Shown here: piece by piece, positions 23,461 to 35,106 of the stretch
Numbering within the stretch: position 1 is the stretch's first letter
How the letters are laid out: each line of letters begins with the position of its first letter
Assembly (NCBI GenBank): GCA_021229015.1
Contig: CM037788.1
Coordinates: 51,151,040 to 51,215,039 of the forward strand
From: Solen grandis
Lineage: Eukaryota > Mollusca > Bivalvia > Adapedonta > Solenidae
DNA: 64,000 nt
Reading direction: 5' to 3'
Position numbers and translations under genes: made by a program
Notes under the pieces: generated by a model
What the model was told of the DNA's origin: nothing
Databases searched by the model: none
Seen by the model: the letters and a program-made list of their open reading frames with translations, nothing else

Positions 23461-24521
23461 CCCCAACAACAGCAAACATGGTATCTTAGACAAAAATCCC
23501 CCCGAACCCGAAACGTAATGTTCATATGGACTTAATACTTCTCGTTTTAAATACAATATTTTAAAATAAACCAATTTAATTTAAAATCTTTTTTTTTTAG
23601 TTCTCTCTTTTTTGCTTAACATCCCCGACTTTACCTGGGACAGATATAATGTTGTCCTTTTGGAGTTTCTCGACTTAGACAAGTAGCACGACGCTTCAGA
23701 TTTCAGCTAAAGCTTAGTGAAAATAAAGACGTTGAACAGGATATAATCTGAGGGATTTTTTGTTGTTGTCTATTTATCTGTGCTTCTTTGGCACCTGATA
23801 TATTGTAAATCTCTGTAGTATGTACAAGTTCATATAATATAATTTGTATATATTAAGATGGAACTGACGTTTTCAATAGTATGTATATAGAGCCCTCTTG
23901 GAATGCAGCAATATGTTACACATATAAACAGTTTCGGTGCACATTCCATTGTATAAGACGAAGAAAAAAAAAAAACGCTTATAAAACCGTATCAGAATGA
24001 TTTTAATGATTGTATGATGGTTGTATGATTATATGATATTAATTTCATAAAACGGAGAGGTTATATCCTGGCATAAGAAAGTAGAATATATTCAGAGGTG
24101 GGTTGCTTAGTTTAAGATTAAATAATTGCTTGTTTTTGCAAGACTCTCCGTAATATTTGAAAAGAAAAAAAAAAGAAAAAAGAAAGATAATTATGATTTT
24201 ATTCTTATTTAATCACCATTGGAGAAAACGCATTTCCTCATGATATAGAACGTATTTAGAATTGTGCCTAAACCCATTGAGTTCCTTGATATCATAAATC
24301 TGTAAGAGAGGAATATTTATGTTCTGAGAGATTAGAATCAGTTAAGACGTGGAATCAGGGATGATGCCGACGGTTTGATACAGACTTCTTCACGGGGTCA
24401 AAAATTACATTTCTTAAACTACGCATGTTAATGTATGGAATTGAAGTATGTTGCAATGTTGCAATCATGATTTTAGAGAAGTTTTAAGAACATAAATAGT
24501 TTAGACAATAATCATTTTAGT

Positions 24522-24546
24522 CATACATACATACATACATACATAC
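24522..24546. repeat. (ACAT)n microsatellite
   Basis: About six CATA tetranucleotides. Confidence 0.95.
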
Positions 24547-25090
24547 ACGACTTTCAGTGATATGACTCTAGTTTATTCCTAAAGAAATAGACGTTTTAAA
24601 TGAAAATATATATGGTACACATTATACAAATTTAAAGGATTCTTTATCAAGGCGAACTTTATATAATATATGATGCAAAAGTAACTAATGCTCCAAGTTT
24701 ACGTCACCATACACCACTAATAAATGGAAACGGTATATAATGATATCAAGGAATGATATTCAAAAGGTTCATTATCTATTTGAAGGTATACATGTTTACG
24801 TATTTCATAGATTATAAGATATTGAGAACGAACAGTGCATTGCTTAATAATATTAATTATAACTAAATTATTTAGATATACCTGTGAGGATATGGATTTT
24901 TTTTTCTAAAATCACTATAGTAAGCTTTCTCTTTCCTAATATATCATATATAAAAAAATTGGAATCTATCCATTGGTATATAGTTTTTTTGTCACAGTTT
25001 TTTTACTACTTATAACTCAATAGCATGTTATAAAATTGTGTTTATAGATTTATTTCGAAAGGATATATTATACAAACTTATATTACTTAC

Positions 25091-25172
25091 CTTTTATTTT
25101 TGTGTTTTTGTGTGTTTCATGCGAATCTAGCTGAAGAACCTCCTTGCGGTAACAGTTAAAACTTCCTTTCAT
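25091..25172 (-). CDS. Candidate 5' exon of unrecognised gene B
   Basis: From ATG at 25172 the minus strand reads 27 codons plus one base to a strong donor, AAAAG|GTAAGTAA at 25090. An in-frame ATG six codons upstream (25190) is an alternative start; an in-frame TAG lies further upstream. The single leftover G joins the GA of the exon at 22934 to make a glycine codon, so the two exons splice in frame to about 74-80 residues. The encoded start is Lys/Asn-rich, without a signal peptide. Composition is weaker evidence here than in the partner exon. It could be a non-coding exon or chance. Confidence 0.25.
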
Positions 25173-25190
25173 CTTTACTAAGTTAAACAT

Positions 25191-25917
25191 TGCATCTGAT
25201 ATAATTGCAGATTTTATAATTACCTATCTGTTTTTTGCCACTTGAAAATTTATTGTAAAATATAATATAGTAACATTAAATAATGTAATCCTAACAAGTT
25301 ACAACTTTTTGTGAAACCCTTAACGTAAGTACAATATAAAAAGAGGTATTATAATTTGTACGCCTAACGCAATAACACATCGTTAATTGTGTCCTATAAT
25401 GTCGACGAAAAGAGCACTTATGACGTAATGTGCACATCAAAGTTAATTAAAAAAATAGGCGATGGATATAATTAATTAAACACCTGCCGCTTTTCTGAAG
25501 GAAAAAAAAAGGTTTGCTCTTACTCAAAATAGTTTCGCTTCATTCTCATGTCAGTACTTTTGAAAACTGATAAAAAACATCACAAAACGTCTAACAAATT
25601 CAACATACTTCTATCTATTATTACACCAATTCAAGGTGTAATGGAGAATGATGCTGAAAAGGACCAAAAAATGTTAAAATGTGCGATGGGCAAACATGGG
25701 GAAACAAAGGACATAAAAACGCAAATCCTTAAAAATTCAAAATTTAAAACCTTTTAATCAAACAATGATGCACTCTCTATTTTTCAAAATGCAAATGCTG
25801 GTCTCATGTTAACATTTTTGGCTTTATTCGAAAGCTTATTTTGCTTTTTTGTTCAATGTACGGAACGTTCACTTTGTACTCATTGATGATAACTTGCGTT
25901 AAAAGGTGCAAAGACAC
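25191..25917. other. AT-rich non-coding sequence
   Basis: Nothing supported. A 69-codon Lys-rich plus-strand frame at 25548-25757 has no motif. Confidence 0.45.
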
Positions 25918-26017
25918 NNNNNNNNNNNNNNNNNNNNNNNNNNNNNNNNNNNNNNNNNNNNNNNNNNNNNNNNNNNNNNNNNNNNNNNNNNNNNNNNNNN
26001 NNNNNNNNNNNNNNNNN
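25918..26017. other. Assembly gap (100 N)
   Basis: Exactly 100 N, the conventional size for a gap of unknown length. Features on the two sides should not be assumed contiguous. Confidence 0.99.
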
Positions 26018-26951
26018 TATTTTCATTTATATAATGATAATAAATATTAGCCACTTCAATAAAGAATTTCTTTTTTCTACGTTTAAAGAATGTTACTTTT
26101 ATAAATACATTACAATAATGTATTACGAAGATGGGGACAACAACTACCACTATTGGAAATTTTATCAAAATTAATGAATGAATGATGAGCAGGAAAACTA
26201 TTTATCAGGACTAACTGATTTTTGACTTACTTAGGAAAGAAATGACGTAAGTTGCTTTTGTGAATACAGTCCCAATAAATTTATATGATGATATGCCGGG
26301 TATTTCTGATAATGACAGCACACAGTATTAGCAAAGGTGAAAAGAAAAGCAATGGGTATTCCTTATCTTCAATTATTAAAAAATGGCTGCATGAACTTCT
26401 AAATATTCTGGTTGATTTTTTGAAGTCTTGAAGCTAAAATAAATGCCCGTGAATCATAAGCCACTGTGAATACATATATCGTAAAACCTGTTGTATGAGG
26501 CAAGTCAAAGAAGCAGGCTTTCGGGGGCACTTTAGACAATTTGACCGCTTAATAGGGTTAATTTATATAGTTTTAGATCGTAAATCTTGGCTGCATAATG
26601 TGGATATAAACGATTGGTCATAAATCTTGGATGTTAAGTTGGGGTGTAAGGATACAGTCTTAAATCTTAAATTCAGTTGTTTATTAAAACAATACTGTCT
26701 GCTCAGTACAGATGACTGTTAACACAGGTTTAATTTAGAATGTTTGCACGTTTCAAATTAATCATAATAACATTCAAAGCTGAATTACATTTGATAACGA
26801 TGGAATCAGATACACTCAGACGCATTTGACACAAAGGGGAATAACCATTGACTGTTAAATGCATTGAATAGATGATATAATCGGTTCGACATTTCAAACA
26901 TCGATTAAGTTGTTCTCTCCTTATTTTTATGTTTGTTAAAGTCAATCAATT
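26018..26951. other. AT-rich non-coding sequence
   Basis: No gene or repeat recognised. Confidence 0.45.
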
Positions 26952-27030
26952 GGCCCCGGTGGTCGAGTGGTTAGAGTGTCAAAACCGTTATCAAAGGTCG
27001 AGAGTTAAATCCCTGCCGCGAAATACTTCA
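26952..27030 (+). mobile_element. tRNA-derived SINE head
   Basis: GGCCCCGGTGGTCGAGTGGT carries an A-box identical to that at 14020, followed at tRNA spacing by a B-box-like AGGTCGAGAGTTAAATCCC. The body beyond is not clearly the same as the 14.0-kb copy, and the element may extend to about 27115. Confidence 0.6.
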
Positions 27031-27964
27031 ATCGATTACCTCCCTTGTCTTTCGTTTAGTTTCAAAAGTAATTGTCCCGGTAGCGGTTCTAGTATCATTT
27101 TGTTATTATTATGATAACGCAATGAAAGAGTACTTTATCAGTCTTATATTGACATACTCCCCATCATGATTTAAATATTTTCACCAATCCATAAATATTT
27201 TTGTGTGATCCCTCTACTTTAAAGTCAGGTAAACGTGGAGGAAAACAGTGTATGTCTTTACTCTTATTCCTCTTATTTGCTTATGTAAAGTTAGGAAAGG
27301 AAACATGTGGAAAATATTATAATACATTTAAGTGGATTGTTAATGTTGAACATCATCTTGTTCAGTTCATTCATATCTACCGAATATTGAACTGTATTTG
27401 AAACGAAGACAACGGGTCTTTGAGGTAAGGTGCTGGTTTTATTCGTTTTTAACAAAAACATTGTCCTGCCTTTTGTACAATTGATACGGATCTAAATAGT
27501 TTTGACATTAAAAAACATTGAATTTATTGTCAGTATTTACCTTGTTCTCATGTCCTGGATTTAACATACAAAGTAAAACTGAAATAAGCACGAAGTGTAT
27601 ATCATTTTATGCTACAAAGTCACTGTTTACGGTTACTTTTGTTGAGCATATCTTCTTTTAACATAGGAATAATTTGCAAATATGCAAGTACAGAATAATT
27701 TAGTAGTAAAGGTCTAGAGTCTGTTTGGATTTGAGCTATGACATTTTTTTTTTTTTGTCCTTTCTGTCCTTTCTTGTTTCAAATGCAGCATAAACAGTAT
27801 TCCAATGATGTGAAAACCATCTCACAATAGTTAACATGTAGCATAACACCACATCCGGTCCTATAATCCTGATCCTAAACCAGTCAAAGTATAAATATCC
27901 TCTATCTAATATCACGCCCAGACATATTATAGCTGGTCGGTAGACTGAGCCAATGTGTAATATA
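27031..27964. other. Non-coding sequence
   Basis: No supported gene. Confidence 0.45.
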
Positions 27965-28025
27965 CACGGACCTTGGATTGAAACCACGACCTATCGTTCC
28001 CGTGCCGGATGCTCGGTCATCAGAA
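27965..28025 (-). mobile_element. SINE tRNA-like head fragment
   Basis: On the minus strand GATGACCGAGCATCCGGCAC then GTCGTGGTTTCAATCCA resemble A- and B-boxes of a tRNA-derived SINE. No tail is found. Confidence 0.45.
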
Positions 28026-28403
28026 CCAACCATTGTTTCATAGGAAAAATAAATAAAAGCACGAACTAAAACAATTCCTATCACTTATAGACAGACTAGC
28101 ATTAGTGATAATAATAGATATTTCCAATTAATCGAAATATCCTTTTTCTTTCAGTTTATTCGCGTTTCGGTCATCTTTCGTGATATTGTTTGTGTCATGC
28201 TTGTAGGTAATGATATCTTTTTACTCCAAGCGAACATTAGTTGTTTTTTTTTTAATACTGACATCAAACATTTATTTTTAAAATTCATACGAATAAAATA
28301 AGTTTAGTCCTTTAACATCGTCAATATATATTTAAACGTTATTTCAAATAAATATTCAAAACGAGATATACGAGTATTGATATTGAATGTGTTTTAAATT
28401 TAT

Positions 28404-28435
<32 letters not shown>

Positions 28436-29002
28436 CTCTTCTTCTTCTTCTTATTTGATCGTGCTATATCATCTTGCCAACTAGGCCGGGAACACCCTTT
28501 ACCAAACAAAAGTATTAAATACATAAGAAGAACAGAACCTCTCTGTCGCCCTTGATGTGATATGGCGGATGGTCTTTGTTATGTAATTTTAGTTTCATTA
28601 TTTTTACAATCAATGTGTATATGTATATAAATATTATTTACTTTATAATGCATAATTTTATTTAATAATTTTATTTTTTGTATTCGTATGTTTTTTCCGT
28701 ATTGTTTTGTTTCTTTGTATAATTTATTTAGCTTTAATATGGAAATTATTTACACATTACAATTGATTCCGACAAAAAAAAAAATTTAAGTATATGTCAG
28801 TTTCTGCCAATTAAGACACAGAAAATCTTAATTATATAGCGTTAAATTAAAGATCCGAAAGTACTAAAAGTATGCACTAATTTGTGTTGATTTAAAATAA
28901 ATCACCGAACATAATTGTGTACTTAAATGCACTTCTTTGCGGGTTATAATGTAAAGGATGAAATACAATATACCGTTATGATTTTTGATGCGTTGTTTCT
29001 TC
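28026..29002. other. AT-rich non-coding sequence
   Basis: Contains a 25-base A-run (28404-28428) followed by (CTT)n (28431-28453). No gene. Confidence 0.5.
28404..28453. repeat. Poly-A and (CTT)n
   Basis: 25 A followed after a short spacer by TTC/CTT trinucleotides. The arrangement recalls a retroposon tail, but no body is recognised. Confidence 0.9.
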
Positions 29003-29079
29003 AAATGCCATAGTCTTCAAATGACTGAAATACTGTCAGTGGGAAGTTAAACCCATCACACTAACAAACAAACAAACAA
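29003..29079 (+). mobile_element. SINE 3' fragment
   Basis: TCTTCAAATGACTGAAATAC, TGTCAGTGGGAAGTTAAACC and (AAAC)n match the 3' portion of the main SINE family. Only the last ~75 bp are present. Confidence 0.65.
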
Positions 29080-30406
29080 TTCTTCAAATGCATATATCGT
29101 ATACACTAAAAATTGAGTAATTTTGAAATATCAAAACATGTAATTGTATGTTTAATGAATTGTACTTCTGAAGCAACCATACACTTTAACGAGGACAACG
29201 ATGACATAGTGGACAATTTTATCATCATCATCATTATCATAATTAGTATTATTAGCAGCAGTAGTAGTAGTAGTAGTATTTAAAATGTTAATTATAAATA
29301 ATAGTATTGTTATTGTTGCTTTATTAGTTTTGTTTTGAACAGTTGAGCTTTTATTATTAAAATTTGGAAAGGACAGCACAATTAAAAAAAAAAACATATA
29401 CATTAATAGAGATTTGAAAGAGACAAGAATCAGCTGTTATAGATGTACATTATATGCTCAATAGTCCTAACTTTCCGTATAAACGAAATCATCTGTAACA
29501 CCAATTTTGTTTACATATTCACGTTAAAAAAAACTTTTAATTTCAACTAATACGTGTTTAAATAAGAAATGATTTACTTTCTTTTGCTGTTTTTTTATTT
29601 TTATCAATTATTTGTACCATGTGAAGATAGTATGCCTTTTATCTTTCAAATTTATGCTAAGTATTATGCTAATATATATATTTTATACCTTAACCTATCT
29701 TTTCATGACATCGAGAATTGAATAAAGGCATAAATAAATCCATAAACATCATAAAATACATTTTTTCGTTACAGGCGAATATTTATATAGGTTTTAGTCA
29801 AAAATTTATCCGAACCATAAAATGCTTTTGTTCAGTGTAAAACAAAAGAAAATCATAAATTGATATATACTAAAATGACTGAGCTATTTCTTACTTTAAA
29901 CGATTCATTTTGCGATATAAAAGTTATGTATTGCTTTTCTTATTTGAGTTTATTGTAGACTGAAAATCACATCAAAGGCAAAAGAAAACATAAAAATGAA
30001 TCATTGTCTAAGCATATGTGAATGTCGAAACATCAGTTCTTTGTAATGTGTCTATTTCGGAGGATTGAAATCAATACGTGACATTAAATTCGCATCTTGG
30101 CCACCAAGATAGTTTTGCAATTTTCCCGGTGTGACAAATTTTAATTTCTTGCAGGTCCATCCAGTAAATAAACTCAGCATCAGTTTAATATGTCCTAAAA
30201 TAAGACAACTTACTGCACTATATATATCCATTCATATTTTCGACCGTTCGGTAACTTCCATGAAACTTTTGATAAAAAGATATTATAAAACAACAGCAAT
30301 GAAATCTCTTTTTGCTGCGTATTATGTTAAAAATAAACCCCCATATCTTTATTTTTAATAAGAACTATTGTACAATGTGATTTATGATGATATGTCGTTA
30401 TGCCAA

Positions 30407-30408
<2 letters not shown>

Positions 30409-30439
<31 letters not shown>
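30409..30439. repeat. (GTT)n microsatellite
   Basis: About ten TTG units. Confidence 0.95.
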
Positions 30440-30517
30440 CAGAGTTTTACAGGTGGAAGAAGACATGTTGTTGTTTGCGTTCTTTGCGTTCAGAGTTTTA
30501 CAGGTGGAAGAAGACAT
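30438..30517. repeat. 29-bp direct repeat, offset 51 bp
   Basis: TTCAGAGTTTTACAGGTGGA followed by AGAAGACAT occurs at 30438-30466 and 30489-30517 without mismatch. A GTTGTTTGCGTTC-type spacer separates the copies. The first copy abuts the GTT microsatellite, suggesting slippage-driven duplication. Confidence 0.85.
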
Positions 30518-31917
30518 TTAGGGGAACAGAGGCACCTGCGTAGAATTACCGACCTTCAGCAAGCTAGCTAGAAAATTTCACACGGGATAAAAAACAAACA
30601 AACAGACAACTTATCGAGACTCCAACCAACAGGGTTGGGAGACCCAGCGATGGCTAAATCAGCGACTTTAAGCATCCTGCCATGGAAGCACCATGAGTGT
30701 TTGACCACAATAATTAGCAACATTTGCCTTCTAGCAACTGACCTCTTCATTAGAACAGCGGCAAGTTTCACTCAAATGTTAGAAATTGTTTTGACCGTAA
30801 ATCTTCGCCAATCAAATGGAAAAAATAGTAACATGTAGCAAATTTAGAACATATTTCAGAGTTAGGCATGTATGTATCAATGATATCTGTCAAAAATATA
30901 TATCGAAATAACTTTCATAAATTTAAAAAAAGTAAACATTTTACCTTTGCAATACGAAAAAATCGCATGCATTTTTCTGGAGAACTTGAAGATTGATTTC
31001 ACTCAGTGAGAGCGCAATTAATACTAACTTTACAGGATTGCGCATACAAACACACATCTTATAAATCACATAACAACTGAGCTACCAAGTGCATTCATTT
31101 GTATATCATGATCCTTTATTTTATTTATTTTTTTCTTCAAAGAATGGGAAAAAGTGGGGAGGTGGCAGCCGTGCAAGAAACAAGGTAAGATATCTCAAAG
31201 ATTGACGATATGCAATTCATTTTGAATTTCTGTGTATTATTGAATATTTCAGAAAACTGTTTGAAAAAATCAATGATTCTCACACTTCAAGGAACAATGT
31301 CTTCGGTATTTTAAATATTTAATTATATGATACCATACTGGCAAAAGAAGGCATAAGCCTGTCTTGTGCATGTATTTAATGTTTTTATGACACATCTTAC
31401 ATGCTCCCCGAGTCCTACAGAATGTGTATGTTATTTCATTATTGTACTACAATTGTTACAATTTTGCAGCAAAAAGATCTGTTTTTTGTCTTTTTTGTAT
31501 CATTGTTTTACACGTGCATATAGTCTATTTTTATTTTTAATATGCTTGCGGAACAAATGTGTGAAACTGGAAAGTTGATTTTAAATCCCCCGGTACAGTT
31601 TTTAAGAACAAAACAGAGCAATGAATTGTGGCGTGAATATTTTGATAATTTCATATTAATTAGTAATATTAAGTATAGAAAGTATTTTATCATAAATTTC
31701 TTACCCATGCTCAGTACATAATGAATTATTGCACAAACAATACAGCGAATCTTTGATTTTAGTGTACCGAGAATGAGGAAAGACTTAGAATTAGGAACTA
31801 TGCTCAGAAAATCGCTTCTCGATATTCCACAATAATCTTTTAATTTGGCTAAGGGTTTTATTTTTCCTTATCATCCCTTATAGATTCATTGAAATAGTGT
31901 TTTAGGAAGGGAATAAT

Positions 31918-31995
31918 GAAAGTTACCAAAAGTTACCAAAAATTACCAAAAGTTACCAAAACTTACCAAAAGTTACCAAAAAATTACCAAAAATA
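31918..31995. repeat. 10-bp minisatellite (AGTTACCAAA)n
   Basis: About seven copies with small variants (AATTACCAAA, ACTTACCAAA). Confidence 0.9.
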
Positions 31996-32802
31996 GATGA
32001 TATCTTTGCTATAACTTACCTTATATTAATATTTAACAAAACAGAGATATTTTAATATATAAGGTTAAATTAAATTATTTTTTATTCAGGAATTCAATTC
32101 ACTATAAATTTTGTTTTTTATATAAGCAAATTACGATTTTAGCTGTTATCAAATGTGATTCTTTCAATAATTATTTTATCATATTTCTGTATGTAATATG
32201 TTTACCATTTTATTACATTTCCTTTAGTTCTAAAATGACGTGATTAGAATGTTTTGTTCGGTAAGTCATATATAATTAACATTTACAATAAAATACGAAA
32301 TTCATCTTTCACAATTTTCATCATTTTTTATTGTTTTCGACGAGCGTCGCCGGCGTGTGTATAGTATTTTTTTTAAAAGACATTTAACAGAACATTAAGT
32401 ATGCAATTCGGCATTAACAAAAAAGTTATGTGATAGTCTAGACTGTTACCCAGAATACATTACCACAAATGTGATTGATTAGCGTGTAACATATGCGAAC
32501 GACTGACCCGTAGTTTCATCTCATTAACTGTTATTATTAGTTCGTATTTTGAAAAAATAAATCTTTTCAATGTATTCTGGGATGCATATAATTAAAACTT
32601 CTATTCCTTATTTTGAGTATTATATGTTTGTGGAACGCGTATAGGTTATCCTACTGCATTTATTTCAAAGTATAATCCGATGTGTTTTTGTTTCATAACT
32701 CTTTTTCTTTTATGTTTTAACAAATGCCATTTTACTCGGATCTTTGGGATTATAAATGTAAAACAACTTATTAATGTTCTTATTGCCAATGGGCAATGAC
32801 AA

Positions 32803-32834
<32 letters not shown>

Positions 32835-33723
32835 GCCATCCATTATAAACAAAGCCGATGGCCTTATGAAAGGAGATTATGTTATTTTCTGTTGACGATA
32901 TTCATACACTTTTGAAAAATATTACTCTATGTCATCAGTTTATTATGATTAGATTTATTGTATCATAATTAATATTATATTTCAATGATGCATGAAAAAT
33001 ACGAATAATGATAAGTTCTGTATCAGGGAAATAATAAATACTTTTTCCAAAAACATTATGATTCCCGATTACTACTGAAAAAGAATGAATTCTAAAACAG
33101 AAATATAAAAAAGACATTCATATCATAATAAAAGTATTGTTAATGTGTTACATTGTCCAAAAAGTTTCAATATATATATAACAAAAATTGCCGGATAAAT
33201 TTTATTCCATTTCCGAAAAGGAGGCTTTACAAATCTTAAAGATATGTCAACTAAACGTTTTTTGTTTATTACCTGTAAGCGATGAAAACTCTTTGTAAAT
33301 GTAAAAATTATATATTTCACAATAGGACATGTCTAATTTGTATTCCAATCTTTAATATTGGAGGCTTTGTTCTTACTTTCCCTAAAAAAACATTTACAAA
33401 CATGAATGCGTATCATTACATTTACCAGTAGTTTATTTTAGTTTTCTTCATGAAATTGTGAATTTCAAATCGAAAAAGAAAATGTGGTAAAGCCACCGCT
33501 TTCAGAGAAACAACATCACGATTTGCGAGGAAAGAATGACTTTCTTATTTTTAATTAGAAATATCCAATACTAAATGTGACAAACGTTCAATGAAGGTAA
33601 CTGTAACGAATTCGCCCTTAAGTATATTCATACAAACAAGATTGATTACTTTTCGCGGATGTTATTTTTTCTTAAAAAAATCTTTTGATCAATTATAGAT
33701 CTTCATGATTTTGTTTTCATTAG
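31996..33723. other. AT-rich non-coding sequence
   Basis: No gene. A 24-base T-run lies at 32811-32834. Confidence 0.45.
32811..32834. repeat. Poly-T tract
   Basis: 24 consecutive T. Confidence 0.95.
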
Positions 33724-33815
33724 AGATTTGTTTCGCTTGTAACGTTGATAGTGGTGGTTCTCGTGAGAAAACTTCGAGGATATTATCTGCGGCTAACCCT
33801 GTTTTTGGGGGGAAG
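33724..33815 (+). CDS. Weak candidate exon
   Basis: A good acceptor (TTTTGTTTTCATTAG) is followed by 30 open codons after two bases. It ends at AAG|GTG, a possible donor. GC is about 45%. The reading includes NVDSGGSREKTSRILSAANP. ILSAANPVFGG faintly recalls the AAANPV segment of MCM helicases, but nothing else of that fold is present, so I do not assign it. Its end phase does not match the next candidate at 34995. Confidence 0.15.
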
Positions 33816-34994
33816 GTGCATAACCAATTTAAGCACACGCAATATATCCATTTGTTTTCAGACTCCTATTGAAAGAAAAAGAAAAAACATCCACGTGTCA
33901 ATAAAGTATTCCTTAATTGTACCTGCATTTAATAATTAATCCAGATCATCATCATTTTGGAACAACAAATTCAGTTCAGAAACCTACTATCACTTCAACT
34001 ACTCGATCGTTTTAAGGTATATGGTCACTATATATACGGCCCACATAAATAGTTTTATGTGGTCAAGAAAACAAAACATGTTTAAAGTTTCGTTTCAAGT
34101 AATTTAGTATAATTAGCACTGATGTTGCTTATTGTTTAGATGCTCGGATGTATAGATAAGTGCTTGATTAATGATTTCGGTGAGGTCCTTCGCATGGTTT
34201 GGGAGATTTAAGATAACTTGGAGGACCACAAGTAACAATAGGACTTCTTTCTGTCGTTCTTTCTTTCTCATTAGGCATGTATATATTGCTAATGAGCCGT
34301 CTGGGTACTTTTAGCAAAATATAATCAAATTGTAATTAGCGGTGTCAAAGAAAGGACATGATTGTTATATTGGACACTGACCCTCGGACAGTGTGGCAGT
34401 CCCGGACTAATTACCAATGGCATGTCCTCATATGAAGTTTGGGTAACCTTAAACCTGATGACCGTTACATTTCCATCTTGTTATTTACCAATATCAAATT
34501 CAAAAGTTATCTTGAACTTGAACATATTCACCGACGTTTCCATCACATGTACAAAAAGGCATATAAGATAATACGTAATGTCAAAATTGACACAATTCCA
34601 AAAATTTAATACTGTCCTGCCCGGAATTGAAATATGATAAAATGACATGATTCAAAATTTGGACTCTGCGACAATTAATATATGGAAAGATTATTATCCA
34701 AAGGCCGCACAATACTTTATATTTTATATAATTCATAATTTAATCTTGTAACATATTAATTGTAAACGGATATACACATATGTTATATACTGTCGAAGAA
34801 TGATAAGTATATGGCATACGTTCGTTATAATTTATAGATTACTCTGCCTGAAATCGATGTTTAAATTTAAAAAAAATGTTACAAAAATGTATCACAATAT
34901 GTATGCCAAAAGGAAGACGTTTATTATATAAAAGAAATACACATATTTTAATGAATTATCACTTTTACATTTCTTGATTTTTAACGACACACAG

Positions 34995-35106
34995 AACTAA
35001 AAGTACGGGGGACACATTTCAACCAATTTTAGAAGGATCGGTTGAATTCAATCCCATTATAAATGACGAGGAGGTGCAAGAGCAACCTAAACTAACATCG
35101 TATTAA
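34995..35106 (+). CDS. Weak candidate terminal exon
   Basis: An acceptor (TTTCTTGATTTTTAACGACACACAG) is followed, after one base, by 36 open codons and TAA. The product is acidic and polar (segment EFNPIINDEEVQEQPKLTSY). No partner exon in compatible phase was found and no family recognised. Confidence 0.17.

Larger units (their letters stand above)
22935..25090 (-). other. Putative intron of candidate gene B
   Basis: It would run from GTAAGTAA (25090 downward) to the pyrimidine-rich acceptor at 22935, 2.16 kb. It contains a 165-bp tandem duplication (23131-23460) and an (ACAT)n tract (24522-24546). An additional donor-like CCCAG|GTAAAG at 23632 could mark an internal exon, but its phase does not fit the terminal exon frame. 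Confidence 0.3.
29080..31917. other. AT-rich non-coding sequence
   Basis: Nothing supported apart from the GTT microsatellite and 29-bp direct repeat near 30.4 kb. Confidence 0.45.

Noticed and set aside
33724..33815. MCM-helicase-like AANPV segment
   Set aside because: A five-residue resemblance without the neighbouring conserved residues is not evidence.
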